Assembly (NCBI GenBank): GCA_963975265.1
Contig: CAXBGT010000113.1
Location: 1-18,659, forward strand
Direction of reading: 5' to 3'
Source of the DNA: CAJXUU01 sp963975265
Lineage (GTDB): Bacteria > Bacteroidota > Bacteroidia > Chitinophagales > Saprospiraceae
DNA: 18,659 nt
The notes under the pieces were generated by a model that had not been told where the DNA came from, did not search any database, and saw nothing but the letters and a program-made list of their open reading frames with translations. The position numbers and the translations under genes are program-made. Shown here in pieces: positions 13,495 through 18,659 of this stretch; the first letter of the stretch is position 1, and every line of letters starts with the position of its first letter.

Positions 13495-14188
13495 TTGATG
13501 AAGTCTCTGTTATGAAAAGTTGCGAAGCGGCGCAAACAAGGTCGATAGTTGAACTTATTCCTCTTTTCGTGGGATATTAAATTTAATGCCGTCATGCTTG
13601 CTCAAAAAAGAAATCGGTATCTAAAAGAAGTAATGATAGGAGTGAGTAAGAACGATCGATCCGCAGGAATCCCGATGGCATCGGGATAGTGAGAGAACTG
13701 AGTGTGCACCACTAGGCGTGCAATCTTATAGGGCTTCAACTACAAATGGAATACATCTCCAAATACTGTTACAGTAGCATTTTTGTTACTTTTTTCATTT
13801 AGTGAAGGTGAACATGGCTGGTGGTGGGCACTTTTAAGAAAGGTGCCTTATCTGGAAAAAAGTAAAGCCCTCTGGTAAGAGAGGACATTAAAGTTATAAT
13901 TAGCTCTTTAGTTATTCTAAAGAAACTAGGAATAAGAGTGTCTTTGATTTTAGATAAAAGTGCAATGCTCTACACACGATACCATATTAAAAATCGGCTG
14001 TTCGCTAGAATGTGGACTTTTGGACATGATTAGATTTTGTTGATCGTGCTGCAAGATTAATCATTCTGGACGAGGCTTTTGTCTCATCCTTTTTTATTTT
14101 GATCGGACACCACTAATTTACTACTTTAATTTTCAACAAATAATATATATCCTTAAACAATAATCACTAATTACACTTACTCTTTTCA
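13495..14188. other. Gene-free 0.7-kb intergenic region with short repeats
   Basis: I find no convincing gene. It holds a REP-like palindrome (13669-13687), the CACCACTAGG motif near 13708 and a shorter copy at about 14107, and a GGCAC/GTGCC hairpin near 13835-13860. Only very short frames occur, for example 18 codons from 13749. It may include decayed insertion-sequence material, but none can be identified. Confidence 0.5.
13669..13687. repeat. REP-like palindrome
   Basis: ATCCCGAT, a GGC loop, then ATCGGGAT: an 8-bp perfect stem. CCCGAT/ATCGGG hairpins of this kind are common intergenic repeats in Bacteroidota genomes. Confidence 0.6.
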
Positions 14189-14196
14189 TAACTTTG
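14189..14196 (+). promoter_or_regulatory. Bacteroidota-type -7 element of yaaA
   Basis: TAACTTTG is a perfect TAnnTTTG. It is 22 bases upstream of the ATG at 14218, so the transcript would have a short leader. No obvious -33 TTTG was seen. Confidence 0.5.
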
Positions 14197-14217
14197 CCAC
14201 TTCTAATAGAAAAGAAT

Positions 14218-14982
14218 ATGATCACACTTTTATCTCCTGCGAAAACATTGGATTATGAAACTCCAGATACCATTGCAGAATTGACTATTCCCCGGTTCAC
14301 TGACCAAACTAATCGGCTGATTCGAATATTGAAAAAGAAGACAGTTAAGGAGATTCAGTCACTGATGCACATTAGTGATAATCTTGCTGTATTAAATAGG
14401 AAGAGGTATAAAACTTTCTCCAAAGAATATACAGATGACAACTCTAAATCTGCTATTATGGCATTCAAAGGGGATGTTTATACGGGATTGGAAGCTGAAA
14501 CACTAGATGAATCTACTTTGGCATATCTAAATAAACATGTTAGAATATTGAGTGGATTATATGGGCTACTTATGCCATTTGATAGAATGCAACCCTACAG
14601 ACTAGAAATGGGAACTAGACTAGAAAATAAAAAAGGCACAAACCTCTATCACTTCTGGGGAGATATGATCAGTAAGTCGTTGAATGAAGAACTGAAAGAG
14701 CTGGGGACTAATACTGTCGTCAATCTCGCATCTAATGAATACTATAAAGCGGTGAATAAGAAAAAACTAAAAGCCAATGTAATCGATGTTGATTTTCGAG
14801 AAGAGAAAGATGGAGAATATAAGTTTGTCTCATTTTTTGCAAAAAAAGCAAGAGGAACCATGACAAAGTATATCGCCGAAAATCAAATAACTGACCCGTC
14901 CGATTTAAGGGGATTTGATTACGATAGTTATCGATTTGAAGAGAAAGGGTCAAGTGAGAATCAGTTCTTGTTTGTGCGGTAA
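14218..14982 (+). CDS. yaaA: Peroxide stress protein YaaA
   Basis: The 254-residue product matches the YaaA (UPF0246/DUF328) family along its length: MITLLSPAKTLDYE at the start, then AIMAFKGDVYTGLEAE, RILSGLYGLLMPFDRMQPYR, LEMGTRL, NLASNEYYKAV and FVSFFAKKARGTMTKYIAE. In E. coli, YaaA is induced by hydrogen peroxide and lowers intracellular free iron, limiting DNA damage; it also binds DNA. The start is ATG 14218. A TTG 24 bases upstream extends the frame but lies inside the -7 promoter element, so it is not used. It is a monocistronic-looking gene. Confidence 0.95.
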   Translation: MITLLSPAKTLDYETPDTIAELTIPRFTDQTNRLIRILKKKTVKEIQSLMHISDNLAVLNRKRYKTFSKEYTDDNSKSAIMAFKGDVYTGLEAETLDESTLAYLNKHVRILSGLYGLLMPFDRMQPYRLEMGTRLENKKGTNLYHFWGDMISKSLNEELKELGTNTVVNLASNEYYKAVNKKKLKANVIDVDFREEKDGEYKFVSFFAKKARGTMTKYIAENQITDPSDLRGFDYDSYRFEEKGSSENQFLFVR

Positions 14983-15046
14983 TAAAGTGAACTAGTTATT
15001 TTCTGAGTTATTTCAAGATACATACTAATATATCAGTCTTATAATT

Positions 15047-15054
15047 TACTTTCG
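15047..15054 (+). promoter_or_regulatory. Near-consensus -7 element upstream of the ctlX-like gene
   Basis: TACTTTCG differs from TAnnTTTG at one base and lies 23 bases before the ATG at 15077. The -33 element is not evident. Confidence 0.35.
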
Positions 15055-15076
15055 TCCTCTCTAAATACAACACCAG

Positions 15077-16000
15077 ATGGCACATACTACTGATACTATA
15101 ATGATGGTTCGTCCGGCAAACTTTGGCTTTAATGCTGAAACTGCTGAAAACAATGCCTTCCAATCAAATGACAGGGGAGAATCAAAACAAGAAATAGCGA
15201 ACCAAGCTCGTGATGAATTTGATGAGATGGTGAAGATATTAAGATCTAAAGGTGTTGATATTATTGTTGTAGACGACACCGACGAACCAAAAAAGCCAGA
15301 CGCCATTTTTCCAAATAACTGGATTTCATTTCATGATAATGGAGCTGTGGTTACTTATCCAATGTTTGCTCAAAACAGAAGGATAGAAAGAAGAGAAGAA
15401 ATCATAGATGATCTAAAAGGAAGTTTTAATATTGAAAGAAGATACACTTTCGAACATTATGAAGCTGACGGAATGTATCTTGAAGGCACAGGAAGTATGC
15501 TCTTTGATCGTGACCGTAACATAATGTATGCTTGCTTGAGTGAAAGAACAGATCCTCAAATTATTGATAAATTTTGTGTTTTGATGGGATCTGAACGAGT
15601 TGTTTTTCATTCTGTAGATAGAAATGGAGAGGCTATATACCATACCAACGTGATGATGGCACTAGGAGAAGACTTTGCTGTATTATGTAGCGCAAGCATT
15701 CCTAAAAAAGACGAACTTGATCACTTACTTAATAGATTAGAGGAGACGGGTAAAGAAATCATAGATATAACTTTTGATCAAATGGAAGCATTTGCAGGAA
15801 ATATGCTGCAAGTTAGAAATAGCTCTGGTGATACTTTCTTGGTTTTGTCACAAAATGCTTATAATTCCTTGGATGAGAAGCAAATCGAAACGCTATCTGC
15901 AAAAACAAGTCTACTGCCTATTAATATTGATACCATTGAGTATTATGGGGGAGGGAGTGTGCGCTGTATGATGGCTGAGGTTTTTTTGCCAAGGAAATAA
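15077..16000 (+). CDS. ctlX: CtlX-type citrulline/arginine-utilisation hydrolase (amidinotransferase fold)
   Basis: The 307-residue product belongs to the amidinotransferase/arginine-deiminase superfamily in the CtlX branch: PDAIFPNNW (74-82), the YLEGTGSMLFDR segment, HTNVMMALG with the catalytic His, and GGGSVRCMMAE with the nucleophile Cys297. The fold uses Cys, His and acidic residues to attack a guanidinium or ureido carbon. CtlX proteins were named for citrulline utilisation, but the exact reaction in this organism is inferred. The length and all catalytic positions are intact. It is a single gene 94 bases after yaaA and probably has its own promoter. Confidence 0.88.
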   Translation: MAHTTDTIMMVRPANFGFNAETAENNAFQSNDRGESKQEIANQARDEFDEMVKILRSKGVDIIVVDDTDEPKKPDAIFPNNWISFHDNGAVVTYPMFAQNRRIERREEIIDDLKGSFNIERRYTFEHYEADGMYLEGTGSMLFDRDRNIMYACLSERTDPQIIDKFCVLMGSERVVFHSVDRNGEAIYHTNVMMALGEDFAVLCSASIPKKDELDHLLNRLEETGKEIIDITFDQMEAFAGNMLQVRNSSGDTFLVLSQNAYNSLDEKQIETLSAKTSLLPINIDTIEYYGGGSVRCMMAEVFLPRK

Positions 16001-16310
16001 AAAGGGCATAAGGAAAAAAAGAAGAAGTGAGAAAGTGACACACAGAAGTTCAGAGTGTTTTGTTTGTCGCGCAGAGGCGCTGAGAACGCAGAGTTTTTGG
16101 TTGATGCGCAGGGTTTGTGTGAAAAAACAAACTGCATACTAGTATTGAAATAATGCTAGTGGAGCAAATCTAAATATTCCTAAAATACTTGTAAGGTATA
16201 AATGGGAAGAGCTCTTGGATATTTACACATATTTACTTAATGTCTAAGTCTCAATATGAGTTCACTACTGAGTGTAACCTACTTGTAATACTTTCGCACT
16301 TGAGAGTACT
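16001..16310. other. Intergenic region between convergent genes with CGCAGAG-type repeats
   Basis: No gene. CGCGCAGAGGCGCTGAG then CGCAGAG (16068-16093), with another GCGCAGGG at 16106, form degenerate repeats of a CGCAGAG unit. An ACTAGtATT/AATgCTAGT hairpin lies at about 16137-16161. No classic terminator with a T-run was identified for either gene. Confidence 0.5.
16068..16113. repeat. Degenerate CGCAGAG short tandem repeat
   Basis: Units GCGCAGAG, GCGCTGAG, ACGCAGAG and (after a 12-base gap) GCGCAGGG. Similar CGCAGAG strings are scattered in intergenic DNA of several bacterial phyla. The origin is unknown. Confidence 0.5.
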
Positions 16311-17123
16311 TCATCTAATCGCCTCCTTAATCCTTTTGGCCTTTATTAGAATTTTCTCTAATTGATCAATCTGTAACATGTTTGCACCATCTGACATTGC
16401 ATTAGCAGGGTCTGGATGAGTTTCTATAAATAAACCATCCGCTCCTACAGCTATAGCTCCCTTAACGATCGTTTCAATCATGTCTGGTCGGCCACCGGTG
16501 ACACCACTTATTTGATTCGGTTGTTGCAGGCTATGTGTACAATCCATAATTACTGGTGATTTGCAAAGTATTGACATTGTCGGCAGTCCTCTAAAATCTA
16601 CGATCATATCTCCATATCCAAATGTAGTGCCTCGTTCAGTAACCATTGTCTGACTATTGCCACTATCCTTTACCTTATTTACAGCAAACTGCATGGCTTC
16701 GGGACTAAGAAATTGTCCTTTTTTGATATTTACTATTTTACCTGTTTTAGCTGCTGCGACTAACAGATTTGTCTGTCGGCAAAGAAAGGCGGGAATTTGC
16801 AAAATATCAACAACTTCAGCTGCCCATGCGGCCTCTTCATCTGTATGTATGTCCGTTGTGACAGGAACATCAAAAGTAGATTTTATTTTCTCTAAGATCT
16901 TGAGTGCTTTTTCATCACCAATTCCCGTAAAGCTGTCAATTCTTGATCTATTCGCTTTTCGATAAGACCCTTTGAATATAAATGGAATATCTAACCTTTG
17001 GGTTATATTGACCAATCGCTCAGCAATCTGCATGCAAATATCTTCTCCTTCAATGGCACAAGGTCCAGCTATGAGAAAAAAGTTATCTTTACCCGTTAGT
17101 TTTGAATAATCCATTTGATTCAT
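16311..17123 (-). CDS. kdsA: 3-deoxy-8-phosphooctulonate synthase (Kdo-8-phosphate synthase), metal-dependent type
   Basis: The 270-residue product condenses phosphoenolpyruvate and arabinose-5-phosphate to Kdo-8-phosphate for lipopolysaccharide core synthesis. Motifs: FLIAGPCAIEGED at the start, FKGSYRKANRSR, VTTDIH, FLCRQTNLLVAAAKTGKIVN, MVTERGTTFGYGDMIVDFRG, MDCTHSLQQPNQ, and GLFIETHPDPANAMSDGANM near the end. Cys in GPCAIE (Asn in E. coli KdsA), together with the downstream His, Glu and Asp, marks the metal-dependent class known from Aquifex. ATG at 17123 gives a normal length. A second in-frame Met lies three codons later. It is divergent from the malic enzyme gene, 114 bases apart, so the promoters share that gap. 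Confidence 0.95.
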   Translation of the reverse strand: MNQMDYSKLTGKDNFFLIAGPCAIEGEDICMQIAERLVNITQRLDIPFIFKGSYRKANRSRIDSFTGIGDEKALKILEKIKSTFDVPVTTDIHTDEEAAWAAEVVDILQIPAFLCRQTNLLVAAAKTGKIVNIKKGQFLSPEAMQFAVNKVKDSGNSQTMVTERGTTFGYGDMIVDFRGLPTMSILCKSPVIMDCTHSLQQPNQISGVTGGRPDMIETIVKGAIAVGADGLFIETHPDPANAMSDGANMLQIDQLEKILIKAKRIKEAIR

Positions 17124-17237
17124 TTGAAAGTGCTTAATTGGTACAAATAAACGAATAAAGGATCAAAAGACTATGAACAATTAGTATTTCGAATGGGATA
17201 TCCTTGTTCAGATAATAGTTTCATAAAATAGTATAAC

Positions 17238-18419
17238 ATGAATTACGACAAAGAATCTCTAGCATTACATAAAAAGCATCAAGGAAAAATAAGAATAGCA
17301 CCCAAAATGGATGTCCATTCTACGCATGATCTTTCTTTGGTTTATTCACCCGGGGTTGCTGCCCCATGTCTAGAAATAGCGGCCGATGAAGAAAAAGTAT
17401 GGGATTATACAATCAAAGGAAATTGTGTTGCCATAGTAACTGACGGGAGTGCTGTTTTAGGATTAGGTAATATAGGGGCAAAAGCTTCTATTCCAGTTAT
17501 GGAAGGGAAGGCAATGTTATTTAAACGATTTGCTGGTATAGATGCATTTCCTATTGCTTTAGATACTCAGGATACAGAAAAAATCATAGAAACAGTAAAA
17601 CTGATTTCTCCAATTTTTGGAGGAGTAAACCTAGAAGATATTTCTGCTCCTAGATGCTTGGAAATTGAAGAAAGACTGCAAGATATAGGGATTCCAGTAT
17701 TTCATGATGATCAACATGGTACTGCCATAGTTGTCTTAGGAGGATTAATCAATGCCTGTAAAGTAGCTGGTAAAAAATTAGAAGATATTAAAGTAGTTAT
17801 CAATGGTGCAGGGGCTGCTGGTATAGCAATCGCAAAATTGCTTCGATGTGTCGACAATGCAAATGAAACGGCTTGTATTCCAGTAAAAGAAATTCTTGTT
17901 TGCGACAGTAAAGGTGTCATTTCTAGAGATAGAGATGATTTGAATGATGCTAAGAAAAAGCTACTCACATTTACTAATCCAACTAATATTTCAGGAGACC
18001 TAAAAGATGCGATCAAAGATGCAGATGTTTTCATAGGAGTAAGCGTCGGCGACATTCTGAAAGCTGAAGATATCGCCACGATGGCAGATAAGTCGATCGT
18101 ATTCGCTTTAGCTAACCCTCAGCCAGAAATTATGCCTGAAGAAGCCTACAAGGGAGGTGCGCTAATCGTAGGTACTGGTAGGAGTGATCTTCCTAATCAA
18201 GTGAATAATGTACTTGGTTTTCCTGGGATATTTAGAGGTGCACTAGATGCAAAAGCTAAAAGGATTACTCCAAAAATGAAACTAGCAGCTGCATATGCTA
18301 TTGCCGATTGTATCAAATATCCTAATGCCATGGAAGTTATACCTGCAACACTGAATATGAGTGTGGCTACTGCGGTAGCGGAAGCAGTAAAAAAGGCAGC
18401 TTTAGAAGAAGGGGCCTAA
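17238..18419 (+). CDS. Malic enzyme, short form (oxaloacetate-decarboxylating malate dehydrogenase)
   Basis: The 393-residue product decarboxylates malate to pyruvate with reduction of NAD or NADP. Motifs: SLVYSPGVAAPC with the catalytic Tyr36, VTDGSAVLGLGNIGAKA followed by PVMEGKA, the metal ligands in VNLEDISAP and FHDDQHGTA, the dinucleotide fold VVINGAGAAGIAIAKLL, and FALANPQPEI. The protein ends at ALEEGA, without the phosphotransacetylase-like domain of the about 760-residue MaeB form, so it is the short, complete type. Cofactor preference cannot be read reliably. It is followed by two hairpins that should end its transcript. Confidence 0.92.
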   Translation: MNYDKESLALHKKHQGKIRIAPKMDVHSTHDLSLVYSPGVAAPCLEIAADEEKVWDYTIKGNCVAIVTDGSAVLGLGNIGAKASIPVMEGKAMLFKRFAGIDAFPIALDTQDTEKIIETVKLISPIFGGVNLEDISAPRCLEIEERLQDIGIPVFHDDQHGTAIVVLGGLINACKVAGKKLEDIKVVINGAGAAGIAIAKLLRCVDNANETACIPVKEILVCDSKGVISRDRDDLNDAKKKLLTFTNPTNISGDLKDAIKDADVFIGVSVGDILKAEDIATMADKSIVFALANPQPEIMPEEAYKGGALIVGTGRSDLPNQVNNVLGFPGIFRGALDAKAKRITPKMKLAAAYAIADCIKYPNAMEVIPATLNMSVATAVAEAVKKAALEEGA

Positions 18420-18452
18420 TCTAATCTATAAATCTCTTAGGTTCAAATTGTT

Positions 18453-18496
18453 TTTGACGAATGCTCCATCCGCTTGCGGTGGGGTAGTCAAATTTT
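18453..18496 (+). terminator. Likely terminator after the malic enzyme gene
   Basis: TTTGAC (18453-18458) pairs with GTCAAA (18487-18492), and inside it CTCCA-CCGC pairs with GCGG-TGGGG around a TT turn. Four T follow. It starts 34 bases after the stop codon. Confidence 0.55.
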
Positions 18497-18516
18497 AGGC
18501 TTTTTACTTAGACCAT

Positions 18517-18562
18517 TAATAGATACAAAAGGGATCGATTTCGATCCCTTTTGTATCTATTA
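18517..18562. terminator. Perfect 21-bp hairpin, probable bidirectional terminator
   Basis: TAATAGATACAAAAGGGATC (18517-18536) plus G pairs perfectly with bases 18542-18562 across an ATTT loop. The AAAA and TTTT tracts lie within the stem, and a T-run directly after the stem is absent, so classical termination is not certain. Confidence 0.5.
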
Positions 18563-18571
18563 CTTAAATTC

Positions 18572-18588
18572 TCCGATGCTTGCGTCGG
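18572..18588. repeat. Short CCGA/TCGG hairpin
   Basis: CCGA, TGCTTGCG, TCGG. The loop shares GCTTGCG with the hairpin at 18466-18482, so the two may be members of one small repeat family. Confidence 0.4.
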
Positions 18589-18659
18589 GATCATAAAAAG
18601 ATGTTTTTGCATAAAAACGCCTTATCACAAAAAAGATCCGATTTCCGACCTTTAGGTTG

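Noticed and set aside
14194..14217. TTG start of yaaA 24 bases upstream of the ATG
   Set aside because: The family begins at MITLLSPAKT, and the TTG overlaps a perfect -7 promoter element.
17711..18079. 122-codon frame on the - strand inside the malic enzyme gene
   Set aside because: It is an antisense shadow; the malic enzyme is intact and convincing across this span.

Overview
The window suggests a member of the Bacteroidota, probably a marine-type Cytophagales-like lineage (the family is inferred, not proven). The support is low GC, a type IX secretion (T9SS) C-terminal sorting domain with a YPNP motif, a fused alpha/beta 2-oxoacid dehydrogenase E1, a DUF1573 exported protein, a CtlX-type amidinotransferase-fold hydrolase, and promoters with the Bacteroidota -7 element TAnnTTTG (for example TAACTTTG ahead of yaaA).

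The window has two parts. Positions 1 to about 10,200 are accessory. All genes lie on the + strand, most are alone or in pairs, and they have unrelated functions: a secreted N-formylglutamate amidohydrolase-like protein, a DTW-domain protein, a C45-type autoproteolytic hydrolase, a small-molecule O-methyltransferase, a WDPIGV-motif protein coupled to a HEPN-like protein, a RelB/RelE-type toxin-antitoxin pair, a YadA-head-like repeat protein, a HigB/HigA pair and a small membrane-anchored protein. Most are followed by an imperfect palindrome of about 65 to 110 bp. The better ones have AAC on the left and GTT on the right as outer boxes, and a central stem with one extra base in the left arm. 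This is the layout of an integron gene-cassette array with attC sites. No integrase is present, so it is either a CALIN (attC cluster lacking an integrase) or the distal end of an array whose integrase lies to the left. The stretch also holds debris: an IS66-type transposase fragment at the left edge, a frameshifted T9SS gene tail, a group II intron 3' end (domains V and VI) where the toxin cassette's attC would be expected, and two toxin genes each interrupted by a TAG at codon 32.

Positions 10,265 to 18,659 are ordinary chromosome with genes on both strands: the E1 fusion (-), a DUF1573 protein (+), yaaA (+), ctlX-like (+), kdsA (-) and a short malic enzyme (+). They serve central carbon metabolism, peroxide/iron homeostasis, amino-acid (citrulline/arginine-type) turnover and lipopolysaccharide Kdo synthesis. 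They are mostly single transcription units, with hairpin terminators after the DUF1573 and malic enzyme genes.

I saw no rRNA, tRNA or CRISPR array. The most interesting content is the cassette array with its non-standard attC-like sites, the two amber-interrupted toxins, and the WDPIGV/HEPN gene pair.
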